From assembly GCA_011109175.1 (NCBI GenBank), contig RDEW01000003.1, positions 62,001 to 126,000 of the forward strand: a stretch of DNA of 64,000 bases, given 5' to 3'. How positions within the stretch are numbered: position 1 is the stretch's first letter; the number at the start of each line of letters is the position of its first letter. A model generated the notes under the pieces. That model saw only the letters and a list, made by a program, of their open reading frames with translations, did no database searches and had not been told where the DNA came from. This document shows positions 32,303-45,105 of the stretch, in pieces. This DNA is from Dicyema japonicum. Its lineage: Eukaryota; Dicyemida; Rhombozoa; Dicyemidae. The translations under genes and the position numbers were made by a program.

Positions 32303-35300
32303 TTATTCATTATCAACATTTTGAGACTTAACCACGCGCTTAGGGCGACTTGATGAGAAAAAATCATTGCAATCTGAAGACAAATCTCCATTTTGTCGAC
32401 GCAGCCTAAGCAAATACCGAAAAGATCTATCAGATTCATTTCTTCGACGACGTATGTTACGCCTAGTACGTTTTGCCGGAATTCTCCTTGAACGAATGGG
32501 AGGTAAAAAGTCACCCGAAGAGCCTGTACTGATCTCCACATCGCTGGTATCGCCACTGCTTTCCTCGGACACGCTTTCCGGGGAATTATCATCTGAGTAG
32601 ATGACCCTTCGTCTCCGAACTGATTGTCTCTTATTTACGACATTTTCTTCTGACAAAGAGGAAGCAATTTGTTCACTTTGACGTGAGGATTCGGAAATAT
32701 TCAAAAGTGCAGATCTCTGACGCGTGTTATAAGAATGCGATGGCATGTTAGCCATAGTGGAGTCCAAATTGGAATCAAATCCAACATTATTTATGTCACT
32801 GGACATTTCGATCCTTCTAGCAAAGTCAAAATAACAGTCAAACCTGCATCTTCTAAGACCACGAGCAGAAGACTTCCAAGTGTCTATAAGCTCATCTATC
32901 GAATCATCAAAGTAAGTTTCTAAAGAAGACAGAGCTTTAAAGATCTAAAAATTAAAAAAAATTAAAAAACCCGTGACCGAGGCCTATCTCGACAAAGCGA
33001 GAGCCATTCATCAAATTTATTGCGGAGATCATCACGGAATGCCAATGGAGACATAAAACAACCCAATTTGAGTCTCCTCAACTCATCGTCAAAAATGACC
33101 CCCGATAACAGTTCTCTAATAAATATGAATACAACCTGTTGAAAGAATTCATGGTAGGCCTGCAAGTGAATATAGTCATCTCGGAGATGGCGGAATTTAT
33201 CATCTGATATGCGAAATGCTCCCATTGTCCAGGATCCAAAGTATCAGGCTGCATTTAGTAAGAGGGTAAAACCTCATTGACAAATTGATTCTCTTCTATA
33301 GTCTCCATTTGAGCCACGAGGGGAGTAGGATCATAGATAAGATTGTCACTAAAATAACTATCACTTTGAACCGGATAAGTTTAATGCATGTTTTAACAAG
33401 CATCACAGACATGGAAACAATCGTGCTTTTTGGTTGATTAAATGTCCTTGCATTCGAACTTATCAGTTTTATCTCTCTCTCTAAGGCCTTCCTCGATCTG
33501 GAATTATCAGATATCCAACCTGTAGTAATCGTTTCGTAGACGGTCGATTATAAGCTGGAGATCAACTGGTTGGGACACAACACTCAAATAGCGCCCAAAT
33601 TTAGAGAAATCAACGGCCTCCACAAACGGAACAAATATGCTCATTTCAGCCAGCTGGGACAAACAATCAATAAGTCTTCCTTTTTCCGTCTCAAAATAAG
33701 ATCTCCCATCCCAGTCGTCATCATTCATTGTGTGTTGGTACCAACTTGGTGCATCCAAATCTTCTCCAAGAGGTTCAATATCCCAAGGACTAACTTTTCC
33801 AATCTCATCCGAATCCCAACTATAGGTAATTATCAAAGATAATACGAGACTATAATAGACTGAAAAAGTGAGTCCGGATACATATTCTCGAAAGGTCTCT
33901 GAGTTACCACCGTCCCAACAGCCCAGTAATATTCTTCGTTTGAACTCCTCAAAGATCGAAATCGATCACCTTCTCTCCACCTTACAGTCAGCGACTTGTC
34001 GTACACTGACTGCGGAACCAGGAAAAACGGTAAACTAGGGTCCCAGTGGTATCTAAAGCAATTTATCATCTCCACTTACCTTAGAGTATAATCGGGGGCA
34101 GCGAAACCTCTCCTATGCCCATCATTAGAGGGAGCTTCAAGCTTAACATTGAAATAATGTTTGATATCCGTCGTAATCTTAAAACTGAGGACATTAAGAA
34201 AAGCAATATCCTAACAAAATTATAAAATAAACTAAAACCGTGAGTTGACGGTCGACTATCCACGGAAGAGTCTTGTCGTCCATTTGTCCCCGACTGTTTT
34301 TGACGTAAATTCGATGTCCACGAGGAAAGTAAACCACACGATCGCCTTGTTGAGGGACATAAGGCCGCATGGCCAGACTAGGGACATTTGCCTCTTTCAT
34401 CCACCACGGCAAAATAATGTTTTCAGTTCTTTTTCTTGGTTGCTGTCTCACAGATCGTTGCCCACGTTGCACAGTACGTCGAATAGTAGATAATTCTCGA
34501 TAGTATCTTGGATCCTCATCAGAAGAGGTTGATGATTCGGAGACTGGCAGAAGGTCCCTTGGCTTGTATCCATATTGCTGTAAATATTCAATCGCATCCT
34601 CATCATCGGTGGATGTCTCAGGTTGCACTAGACATTAACACATTCATCAAACCTTCTGTAATTTCCTCCGGGACGACTTCTTCCGGGTGTACTTCCAAGG
34701 GTTCCGGTGCCACGGGCAAATGTGTTGCAACCTGCATGGATGACTCATCCTTAGAGTTAAAATCAAATAAAACGTGATCAGTCTCCAAAACCATTCGATT
34801 TATTCCAATCTGCCGTCCTTCTACGACAATGCTAGGCATTCTTCCCACTATTCGTCTCGCATTGCTCATCTCAACTGGCATAGTAACACTCTCTGCTGAT
34901 TCCGCAATGTATCTCTCAGCTTCAGATTTGAAGAGATCTTCCATTTGGTTGGCATAATTCCTACCATTAGAGGATTTATAATACTTTAAATCGTCAGGAA
35001 TGGGAATTATATATCGATTATTGGATGACCCAAACGCTGACTTTGACTCCCCTTGACCAACATCAAAGGTTATAGCGGCATCATTGAGGGGCAGATGTTC
35101 TCTACCGGGGACTCTCTGCTGTACTTCGTTACTTTGTGGGAAAGCATCAAAATCCACCATAAGAGGAGGGGGAAGATAATGGTAAGGAAGTCTGGTTTCG
35201 TCATCAATAATGTTGATTGGGTCAGTGGTCTCACGGAATGGAAAAAAATCGGTATCAAAGTATTGGTCCTCGGGTACAGACTGAAATAAATGTGGATAAT

Positions 35301-37195
35301 ACAGATATTTGCTTCAAAGTGGAATAAAAAGTGATTTCTTCACTCAAGTGTGACATAATAATGAAGTTCCCACATGGAGAGAAAAGGCACTCGGCGTTGG
35401 ATTCGGCTAGGTCGCTGAGAATATTCTTGAATTTTAGAAATGGAATACTTCTGGCAAATTATATACGATTTTCTTGAGGACTAGTCCATTCAGGATATCC
35501 CACAACAAGAGACATCCGTCCAGATAGTATGCTGCCACAACACGTGGATCGCTCGGGTGATCATCAAGCGTTACAGCTACGTGAGCATCCTGAGAGTCAT
35601 CCCTCTAGAAATGAGAAATATCTAAACCTTTAAGAACCGTTCAAATTCACCGCTATTAGCATTCCACACAGCTACGATTCCGTCGTTGTATGAAGTAACG
35701 ACGCGGGAATCATCACAACTCCAACATAGCATTCGAATTCCTACTTTTTCAGCTCCGTCCACTCGGTTTCCACCTTCAGCAGTGTTACTACAGTCATAAG
35801 CGTCTCAAACTCAATAGATCTCGAACGATCCAACATAGTGGCTCTCCACATGTTCCTGTGAAAGTTCCATACCTTCACATTCCCTGCAGAACAGCCAGAA
35901 ACGAACTTCCCGTTAAAATGGCTATACAAGACACATGCAACTTTTCCCTAAAATATGAATTAAATAAAGCACGTGGTCGACTGCCAAATCAGCAATTTTA
36001 TCAGGAACTCCATTAAAAAGCGAATATACTCTAATACTGCTGTCAGAACATCCAGTAATAAGAAATAAACCACCTTGTAATAAAACCAAAGTAAACCAGT
36101 ACTGAACGACAAAGACATTATCTTTACCCCAGACTTGGGTCCTTTGAACTTCTTTATCGGCTTATTTCTAAACATTACCTAACAGATTACCCAAATATAT
36201 GGTTTCCTTCTTCATCTACTTTATAAGACCAGAAAAACAGAGCCCCATCGTCAGTAATGCACACTAGGTACATAGCATCTCCCTGAATGGCGGGGGAAAA
36301 CTAAAAAAAGTTAAGAAAGTTGACCTCAACACAGCTCACATGCGCAGTGTGACCACTTAAGGAACCCATGTAAGACCCATCCTTAAATCTCCACAGACGA
36401 ACTTTTCGTTCAGAACAACAGGAAGCCAAAATGCCATTATTAGGCGACACTGTCATGTCGTTTATTGGTTTGAGATGTCCACGGAAGGTCCACAGCAAAC
36501 GAATAGACTCCAGCTCCCAAACTTTCATCAGACAGTCAACAGAAGCCTAGATGGTAAATAATAAAGTATTTGAGTATAAATTAAACAAAACATACGCTAA
36601 TGAAGTATTTCCCAGTCTTGTCAAACACAATCTGAGTTATTCGATAAATATGGCATCGAACGGAGCATAGTTTGTCAACATTACTAAATATTCCTTTGCT
36701 AGGTAGCCCATATGGCACACCCCCATACTCTCTAGCCTCGATAAAGTCACCTGTTTGGGTAAGTTTAAATTCTCACGTATTTTATGAAGAAAGTAAACTT
36801 GGGGTGGGGACAAATCATGATTGAGTAAAACTTGCTTGTAGATATTTTCAATAGTAAAATTATTGTATAAATCATAGTTCTTGTTCTGAACAAGTAATAC
36901 TGACAACAACCCATTCTTCAAAAGAAGGCTGACGGGGGATAAAATTCCAGTCTAGTTGAGTGGGAATTATCTGGGAATTACAAAAAAATATTACATTGTT
37001 TTCCTCAATCTCATTAACAAACATCTAAAATGATAAATTTTTGAGAATTGAAAATTAAAGCGGGAAAAACTGTAAAAGAACATGTAAAATTGTTAAATAA
37101 AGACTGATTATTACCTGGAAAAGGTGAGGCGAAAAATGATCCCTTAGATACTTAGAGACAAGGGCAAGGGTATCTACATCGTAATTAAAGTTCAT
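32303..37195 (-). CDS. PHIP/BRWD: PHIP/BRWD-type WD40-bromodomain chromatin protein
   Basis: Large nuclear WD40 plus bromodomain protein; PHIP/BRWD proteins read methylated and acetylated histones and act with CRL4 ubiquitin ligases. Start ATG 37195 (MNFNYDVDTLALVSKYL). WD40 part: LLWTFRGHLKPINDMTV, GSLSGHTAHVSCVEFSP, LITGCSDSSIRVYSLF, SGCSAGNVKVWNFH, RVVTSYNDGIVAVWN, DHPSDPRVVAAYYLDGCLLL. Middle: PGREHLPLND, acidic/serine linker, PYVPQQGDRVVYFPRGH and WREGDRFRSL...YPDSLFQ (the cryptic Tudor-like region), DEIGKVSPWDIEPL. Bromodomain 1 ends NARTFNQPKS and keeps the acetyl-lysine-contacting Asn. A second, much diverged bromodomain (LGCFMSPLAFRDDLRNKF) lacks it. The C-terminus is acidic then basic. 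Most introns are 22-26 bp; exceptions are 37025-37114 (90 bp) and one of about 49 bp near 36546. A one-base frame break lies at 34618-34628. Confidence 0.9.
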
Positions 37196-37204
37196 TTGAT
37201 TATT

Positions 37205-37780
37205 ATATGTGATAGAAATGAGTTAAACCTGAATTCTGTTTAGATACGTCCATAGACTGAACAACAAGCTAACGACGAATTATATTATTAAATTTTATTT
37301 AACTCTAAATTATTATTTATTTTATTTTTTTATTTTAATTAAATAAATAGTTTATTAAGACTGTAATGATATTTCCCGTTTTTTGCCAAAAACCTTCTTA
37401 GAGTTACTGTTATTCAATACAGAACTCTGTTTATCTGTGAAAGTCATTTGTTGGGATTTTTAGATAATCATAGATTTGACCTTTTTAGGAAACACTTTGA
37501 CTAATTCAATGATAAAGCCTAACACAGTTTTTTTAATCACGTAGTTTCAACTCGAACACTTCACAGTAAACTTTTTAGTCTTTTTTAATTTAATAAATTT
37601 TAATATTTATAATTTATTATTAAAACGTATAATCTAATTAGATCAATATTGTTATGTAATTTTTATTATTTTATATTTCAAACTATTCTTAATGTTCATT
37701 GGAGGCTTGCTTCTACTGTTATTCCGCGTGGATTTTTTCTTGTAACCATTGGAAGTGGATACATTTAAATAGTTGCTTGC
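37205..37780. other. AT-rich region upstream of PHIP/BRWD
   Basis: No gene. A run of A/T-only sequence around 37290-37350 and 37590-37670 separates the gene from the duplicated fragment at 37.8 kb. Near 37755 TGGATACATTTAAATAGTTG resembles the LINE/SINE 3' tail. Confidence 0.4.
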
Positions 37781-37787
37781 TGTGGGC

Positions 37788-37852
37788 ACTGTAACGTCAT
37801 CTATGGGTTTGAGATGACCACGGAGAGTCCACAGCAAACAAATCGATTCCAC
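37788..37852 (-). pseudogene. Duplicated PHIP/BRWD WD40 exon fragment
   Basis: The reverse strand reads ESICLLWTLRGHLKPIDDVT, matching ESIRLLWTFRGHLKPINDMT in the gene itself (about 36450-36515). The two differ at several third codon positions and at five amino acids. No other part of the gene is recognisable nearby. On the + strand it is followed at once (37850-37890) by ACTTAAACTGTTGTTTACTG and TTTCTTTCTCAG, which resembles the SINE-B/LINE 3' tail. Confidence 0.7.
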
Positions 37853-38050
37853 TTAAACTGTTGTTTACTGTTAATTTCTTTCTCAGACTATTAAGGCTTA
37901 ATATAATTAAATTTTTTAATTGTTGTTTCAAATCGCACGTGTTAACGAGAAGTGCTGTTATTAAAAATTAAAATGATACTAATTTAAGTATGTTTAAAAA
38001 TTCTCAATTATTGGCTTAGTCAAGTTATTAGTAATTCATGTCCTCATTAA

Positions 38051-38653
38051 TTATTCGAAAAATGAGGATGAAGCGTAATTATACATCATTAACTCATTTT
38101 TATCAATACTGTAAAAGCATCCTTCTACTTTCAGGTTCCCTGAGGTTATTTCTTTCCCTAATAAAGGATGTTGCATTACCCTTTCTAAGCCGACGAGGAC
38201 ATTAACCTTAAATTAGTGAAATGGTCCACCATTGAAAGACGATCGACTTTGGGGAATTCTTTGATCTTGGAGTATTCAAGCTTGAACTCAGGTTTTGCAT
38301 CTCTTCCGTAAAAACACACACTTTGCTGTTCCTCAAGTTCCATCAATTTTTTATACGATTCGTTGACAACGGAGGACATGAGCCTAGAGAATTCGGAGTT
38401 ATTCTTCGATTTCAAAAAACAGGCCATAGCCTTTGTTTAATAAATTCGTTACTTTGCAGTCGGAATGACCAATTATTACAATTTTGTTGATTAATTTTGA
38501 CTCATAGAGAAATTCAAACGTGCTGAGTTCAGTAGAAAGTTTACTATCCGAAGGGGAAACGAAATTCCCAGCATTCCGCAGCTGAAAAGCCGACTGTATG
38601 GCATATTCACTCTTGACCAAGCGACAATCAATGCATGATAATATTGATGACAT
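38051..38653 (-). CDS. Beta-class carbonic anhydrase
   Basis: Zinc enzyme converting CO2 and bicarbonate; the beta class occurs in invertebrates but not vertebrates. Seen: ILSCIDCRLV (zinc Cys plus the Asp-Arg dyad), FQLRNAGNFV, ELSTFEFL, KIVIIGHSDCKVTNLL (zinc His and Cys), a helical middle LMSSVVNESYKKLMELEE, VDHFTNLRVMQHPLLGKEI, SGNLKVEGCFYSID and a short end to the stop at 38051. One intron of 26 bp (near 38186-38211). One base is extra at C38430-38431, after TNLLNK. The N-terminus is unusually short: only six residues precede the zinc Cys where other animal enzymes have about 30-40, so an upstream exon may be missed. Confidence 0.85.
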
Positions 38654-38769
38654 TGATTTTCTGTATTGATTTTATTAGTTAAAAATGTTATTATTCATTT
38701 TTCTTATTTTATATTATAAAAATTTAAATCTAATTTTTTTATTTAAAAATGAAAAAAAGTTATTTTTCT

Positions 38770-41600
38770 GGTTGTGGTGGTGACGTCTCTCTTAAAAATG
38801 TCTTTTTTGTTCAAAAAACATCAACTTGGACGTGATTTTTCAATTTATGGGGTCAGTATTTGCTGTCTTCAAGAAGCGAAAATTTCCACATATTACGAAA
38901 TTGGATGATTAATTACTTTGGACTTTGATTGTCGACATTATGGTCTTGGATTTGCTTTCCAGAGAGATCTTTATGACCTTGTGGCATGTGTATGGGTTGT
39001 CTCGGATAGTATAGCAGTCATGCAACTCAAGTTCGGAACGAAACCTAATTCTGTCATCTCTATCACCCTGAAGACCTAGGTGTGTTCTACTCATGTTGAC
39101 TGATACATATGACTAACTTTCTTCATTTCTGACGTTCATTGGTGGTGACTGAATGCCAGAGCTGGTAAAGTGGAGGAGACCTGTATTGGATCGTTTGCTT
39201 GGAACCGCCGAAATTCCTCTGGTGTTTCATTAGTCCAATTCTGCGAACCTACAACATATTTATTACGAACACTGCTTTCGATCATCCAGCATAAAACTAC
39301 TTGGGTTGATTCAAGAGAGGACAAATGATTACCTGATCAAAATATACAACCAAAATCGACTATATCTTGTGTAGAAGAAACAAAAACCTTATACGAAATT
39401 CGATATCCAGTGACCACAAACTAGTGATCAATCGATTCTCTTTATAAAGTTTGTACAAACCTGCGAGATTTTGGGCGCTCCGCATAAAAATAAAGTCAAG
39501 TATAACAATGGAGAAATATCATCCTTATTTGCAGAACATAATAATTTGAGGGTCAGAATTAACAATTCAAATATACTGAGTATGAAAAAAGTGTGGAGTT
39601 TGTACACTATTTTGACGAAATTAAAAAAAACTTCAAAAATATCAGGTGGACAAATCAATTGAGGAAATTGAGAGGTATAAAAATAGAACCAAAATGTTCA
39701 AATTCATTATTAACAAAAATAAAAGGCCAGAAAACATGGTTATTCACGATTAACTCGGACGAACATTAACGAATGACACTGAAAAGGTAAATATTATTTC
39801 TTTCTACTAATGTTGATTATGACAGAAACAAGAGACCAATTCAATAAACCTGATATTTTTGTTTACGACAAATAAAGAAGGAAGTAACCTTAATCGAAGT
39901 GGGCATTACCTCACAAGACCGACTAAAGCAAGATTAAGTTGAGAAACTTTACAAATATCACTTTGCTTGCAAATGAACTTTATACTCTATGAATGCCAAG
40001 CAAAGATTATTCCAGTGGTTTTGACATGGGATGGAGTTGTCTCAAGATGTTTCAAGAATCATATGGATAAATTATCTATTGAAGAATCAACGAGGACTTA
40101 CATCCAATCGGTTGTGCTGAAGAGAACGCTAGAAAGTATGCTCATTGAACATAAGCATTGGATGAATGTATACGATGAAGAGTACGCCTCTGCTATCTCC
40201 CGACTCGTAAAACTGGCATGCCGTGAGGATAGCCCATTGGACTCTAAAAGATATTTCGACTGAATCTGGTGGGAAATAACAGTGAGTTTATGGCACACTC
40301 TTCTTCTAAGAGAAGAAGAGGGATTACCAGCAATCTGATTAAAATCCGCTTAATTAGTTAATTTACTCGTTGTTATTTCCCATGTGCTACCTCATGAACG
40401 TTATGATATCTCTAAGAATTATGTATATGAAGTCAAAATCTCAGAAACATCAAAGCATCCCCTTGATTGTCCTATAAGTATGTCGAAACTCTGAAGGCGA
40501 TAGAAAAAACTAAACTGCCGGAGAGCGAGTGGACCGGACAATTGTCTGAAATACTTACTCTCATACTTAACAAAGCATTTGAAGACAAAAGTTATTTTGG
40601 AGTTGGGAAAGGTTGGCTAATACCTCTACCAAAACCTAGAAAACCAGGAGGTCGCACAAGTAACCTAAGATCAATTACTTTATTGTCGACCTCACGGAAA
40701 ACACTTTCTATCATTGTATTACATCGAATCAAATAACAAAGTCAACAAATTCTTATCTCCTGGACAAAGTGGATTCAAAGAATGAAGGTCCACCGCTGAC
40801 GTCGTCTCGCCACACAGATGGTCTGGAGTTTTATGTCAAAAATACAAGAAATGTATAGAAGTTCTTGGGATCGACATGTCTCGTGCATTTGATTCTGCTC
40901 AGATACTCATGAAAATTTTGAAGACCTTTCTTAACACTGATGATAGAATGATCCTAGCAGATACACATCAGGCAGTTAAATTGGGAAATTTTACCTCTTA
41001 TTTTTTTGAAACCACTCAAAGAGTAAACAAGGAAACTCTTTGTCCCCTATTCTTTTCGTTATTTACCTTTAGGCTGCGTTTATAGACTTCAGATCGTCTA
41101 TCAATGGCCAATATTTTGAGTTTATTTACGCGGATGATCCAAACTTCGTTTCTGACGATGCTGTATTCAAAAAATGGTTCCTGAATATAAACACCGACAA
41201 AACATAGTTTACTGCATTCAGTTGCGCAGAGGACATCCGAAGAGACGTGGTGAAGAGATAAGAAGGTTGGATCACTCTTGGACAAGGAAGTGCCTAGAGG
41301 TGGGCATGTAGGCAGCCTCCCCGAACAGCACGCTTTAGGAAGGAAGCATATCTAAGCCATCGAGTTCACGTGAATATTTCTTGAACAAAGAAGATTATTC
41401 AGAAGAAGAAACAGGTCATCTGTGTTAAACGAGGACCTAAAAGGCGTCGTTAGAAAACTAAAAACGGCCGACGATCTTATGAACTAAGAGAACTTGCGAA
41501 AAAGAGGAAACCTTGGATGAGACTGGTCAAAGGGTGGCCTTTATTGATCATTTAACACTATTTTCGATTTTTTAACTTAGAACCCACCGACATTGACATT
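38770..41600 (+). mobile_element. LINE-X, nearly full length but decayed
   Basis: Starts with GGTTGTGGTGGTGACGTCTC, the family's 5' end. Endonuclease: GVSICCLQEAKIS, CRHYGLGFAFQRDL, then KIDYILCRRNKN and SSDHKLVINRFS (39350-39440). Linker frames at 39471-39662 and 39967-40263. RT: KGWLIPLPKPRKPGGRTSNL, SPGQSGF, GIDMSRAFDSAQILMKIL, FIYADDPNFVSDDAV (about 41127-41165), and a C-terminal frame with VRKLKTADDL. Numerous stops. It gives the order of parts for the shorter copies at 14.8, 24.7, 45.0 and 55.2 kb. Confidence 0.72.
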
Positions 41601-41756
41601 ATCCTGTTCTAAGGATCCCCAGCCTTGCCTTGATATCAAGAAGATCTCACTTTTATTTTATTTGAGTTTACCTACTAAAATTGGCTTTTACCTAAAAAAT
41701 CGATTTCTCTAAACAAATGCTCGCATAAATGCATGTTGTATGTTATGTTGTCCAAT

Positions 41757-44650
41757 TTAGTCGTGTCCGACCCTTGGAGATCTCATGAACAAGTTTCCTC
41801 CACTCTCCCGATCCGTTGCAATTTGGAGTAGCCTTGATATAGGCATTCCCGTGACGTCTTCCACCGTGGATAGCCGAGTCCTTGGTCGGCCAGGTCTTCT
41901 CTTCCCAGTAATATTGCTCAGCATAATGGTTCTTTCCAGTGAATCAGAGCGGACAACATGCCCAAAGAACGCCAATCTGTGTTTTACGATTCTTCCCTCT
42001 AGCGAAATGTCAGTCTCTACCCGTTTGAGTACATTGATGTTGTTATTTTAGAGTCCATGAAATTCTTAGTAACCTCCTCCAGCACCACAGCTCAAAAGCA
42101 TTAATTCTTCGCCTATCCGCCTTTTACAATGTCCATGATTCTGCGCCGTATAAAAAACCGGGAACACGATTGCATTAACTAGTCTGCATTTGGTCCTTAA
42201 GGAAATATCTTTGTTTTTCCAAATTCTATTCATTCTCTGGAAGGTGTCTCGTCCCATGGCAATTCGCCTCTTGATTTCCAAGCCTCCGTCACCATTCCGA
42301 TTAATTAGACATCCCAGAAAGACAACATTATCGCAACTCTCTATTTTCTCATTCCCAATTTTTAGTTCCATTATTCCATTATTAGCAGTCGTCATAATTT
42401 TGGTCTTTTTGATATTTAGCAATAAACCAAAGACGGCGCTCTCTTCTCTGAATCTTAGAATCAACTCCCTGAGGCCATCCTCTGTTTCAGCCAGTAAGGT
42501 TGTATCGTCAGCATAGCGCAAATTATTGATGTTCCTGCCTCCAATTTTAATCCCGTTATTTGATACAGTATCCAATTTAGTCATGATCATTTCGGCATAA
42601 ATATTGAATAGGATGGGAGATAATAAGCATCCTTGTCTTACTCCTTTACAATTTTGAACCAATCGGTATCTCCATACACTGTTCTAACAGTAGCTTCTTG
42701 ATCCTTATAAAGAGATTTGATAAGCAATATCAGATGGGCATCGAATCCAAATTCTTTTAAAGCGGACCACAGCTTGTCATGTATAACGGAATCAAAAGCT
42801 TTCCGATAGTCAATGAAGCACATGTATACACTCTTTTGGGATTCATGGGCTTTCTCCATAATCCACCGGACATTTGCTATATGGTCACGTGTGCCTCGTC
42901 CCTTCCTGAATCCTGCTTGGACATCCGGTAGAATCATTTCGGCATTTGGCATTAGACGATGTTGTATTATCTTTAGAAGTATTTTGCTGACGTGGGGAAT
43001 TAAGGCTATTGTACGATAGTTTGAACAGTCCTTGCTATCCCCTTTTTTCGGTATTGGAATAAATATAGATCTTTTCCACTCACGTGGCCAAATACCAGTT
43101 TCCCAAATTTTTTGACATAGACTGGTGATAGCTGTCACCGGTATAGCCTTCAACAATTCGCTTGAGATGTTGTCAATCCCCGGTGCCTTGTTCCCCGTTA
43201 ATTGCCGTGTAGCCTACACGCATTCCTCCTCAAGGATTTTATGCCCCTCACCCAACGTTGCTTCATCAACACATATGGGTGGGCACACAGTTTCTGAATA
43301 TAGCCGTTCCGTATATTCTCTCCAACGATTTCGGATGTTCTGTTGGCCTAGCAATTCTACACCATCCTTGTCCTTGATTTTGCCCATCATTTTCGTAAAG
43401 GGGGTTCGTAATCTTTTTAGTTGTAAATACGCATTCCTAGTGTGACCTCTCTTATAGTCATCTTCCATTTTTTGCAGTGTAACCTCCAGTAGTCTTCTTT
43501 ATCCTTCCTGGCTGCCTTTTTGAATTCAGAGTTAAGTTTTCTTATCTCGTCTATATTCCCAGAGACTTTAGCAGCTTTACGAGCCTCAGCAATGTTTAGG
43601 GTGTTGGCAGAGAGCCACTCAGAGCACTTGGCCGGCGTTTTGTATTTGACATGTTTTATTGCAGCGTTCCTGATAACCAACTGCATATCATTCCATAATT
43701 CATCAGGCATCCTTCCGTTCAAATCGAGTGATCCAATATTGTTCTTAACTTCCATTGCGTAGTCTGGTGGTATGTTTGAGACATCGAATTTCTTTACTCG
43801 GGGGGTATTCCAAGTGTTACTGAATTTCGTCCTAATTTTTGCAACAAGTAGCTGATGGTCTGTTCCACAGTCTGCTCCTGGATATGTTTTAACGGCTGTT
43901 ATAGAGCTTTTCCAACGTTTTGCGCACAAAATACAATCAATCTGGTTCCTAGACATTCCATTTGGCGACGTCCAAGTGTATAATCGTCGTTCGTGCTGTT
44001 TGAACCATGTGTTAGTTATCTGAAATCCATTTTCCTGACAGAATTGGACCAGTCGATCCCCAGCATCATTTCTTTTCCCAAACAATACTTCTCACAATAT
44101 CCGTATGTGGCATACACCCAACTTTTGAATTGAAATCCCCCATTATGTAGGTTATGTCCTTTTTGGGTATTAGTTTTAGTGCCTCTTGAAATTCATAATA
44201 AAATTGGTCAATTTCGCCATCCTTGGCAATAGATGTTGGGGCATACACTTGCATGACCGTAATATTCAATGGTCGTCCACGGACGTGGATTAGCATTATC
44301 CGATCATTAAATATTCTATAACTTTCAATAGCAGGTGCAATTTTCTTTGAAGCAATGAAGGCCACTCCGTTTCTCTTCGCATTAATGTTACCAGAATAAT
44401 ATATGACGAAATCATCAGAACGAAAAAAACCACTGTCAATCCAATGAAGTTCGCTTACTCCAAGCAGGTCAATATCAAGCCTTCTCATTTCTCTTTTTAC
44501 GACTTCTAGTTTCCCTTCATTTAAGCCTCTTACGTTCCATGTTGCGAAATTGTGAGATTCTGTGTGACGAAGACTCGAGATTTGATGTTTTGCAGTAACG
44601 TTACTTCCAATTAGATCGTAGGAGAGTTTGCTCATAAGATTTTTTGGCAT
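41757..44650 (-). mobile_element. RTE-type LINE, near full length
   Basis: Reverse-strand frames join into one endonuclease-RT protein: FATWNVRGLNEGKLEVVK, LLGVSELHW, NGVAFIASKKIAP, YIMGDFNSKVG, RNQIDCILCAKRW, GTDHQLLVAKIRTKF, then RT SIFIPIPKKGDSKDCSNYRT, GFRKGRGTRDHI, MCFIDYRKAFDSVIHDKLW, GVRQGCLLSPILFNIYAE, LRYADDTTLLAETEDGL, VVFLGCLINRNGDGG and the C-terminal FFGHVVRSDSLERTIM, KRRPGRPRTR. Frame changes lie near 44066-44085, 43417-43468, 43160-43214, 42638-42662 and 41975-42066. It has far fewer lesions than the other LINEs, so it is probably the youngest insertion. The N-terminal style (ATWNVRGL, PTSIAKDGEIDQFY) is that of the RTE/BovB clade. Confidence 0.88.
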
Positions 44651-44769
44651 TTAAATACAGGGTAGGTTGCCAGGTCTTTCCCCAAGGTTTCCAGAGCATA
44701 AATGCATACATTAACAGAATTAATAGGTAAGCTTGCATATCGATATATTGAGATCATATTATGTCACGG

Positions 44770-45105
44770 TCCAATGGTGTGCTTATCAAAATGTTGATAT
44801 TCAATCGATTTTTGATGTGTCGAAGTCGAGTATGATATCGGAGAGAAGACTCAATGTGTATAAGAAAGAGATAAAAGACCAAGGATTAAAATTGTCAGAA
44901 TAAAAATCTATTGCAATGAGGTTTATCGGTTAAAATGGAAAAGGTAATCAGCAAGGGTCCTTATGCGGAATCAATACTGTGAGATCCCTGAAATATCTCG
45001 GAACAACTATTGAGAAAACTGGGAGTACATTATGTGACTTTAAACTACGAAGGAAGAAAGAAAACCATGCGATCTTGTTTATGAGGAAAATTGAGGTCAA
45101 GTTCG
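44770..45105 (+). mobile_element. LINE RT thumb fragment
   Basis: NTVRSLKYLGTTIEKTGST then RRKKENHAILFM is the thumb of a LINE reverse transcriptase on the + strand. It abuts a LINE-X 5' piece on the opposite strand. Confidence 0.5.

Noticed and set aside
42190-43762. Several + strand open frames of 80-110 codons
   Set aside because: All are shadows of the RTE LINE on the reverse strand.
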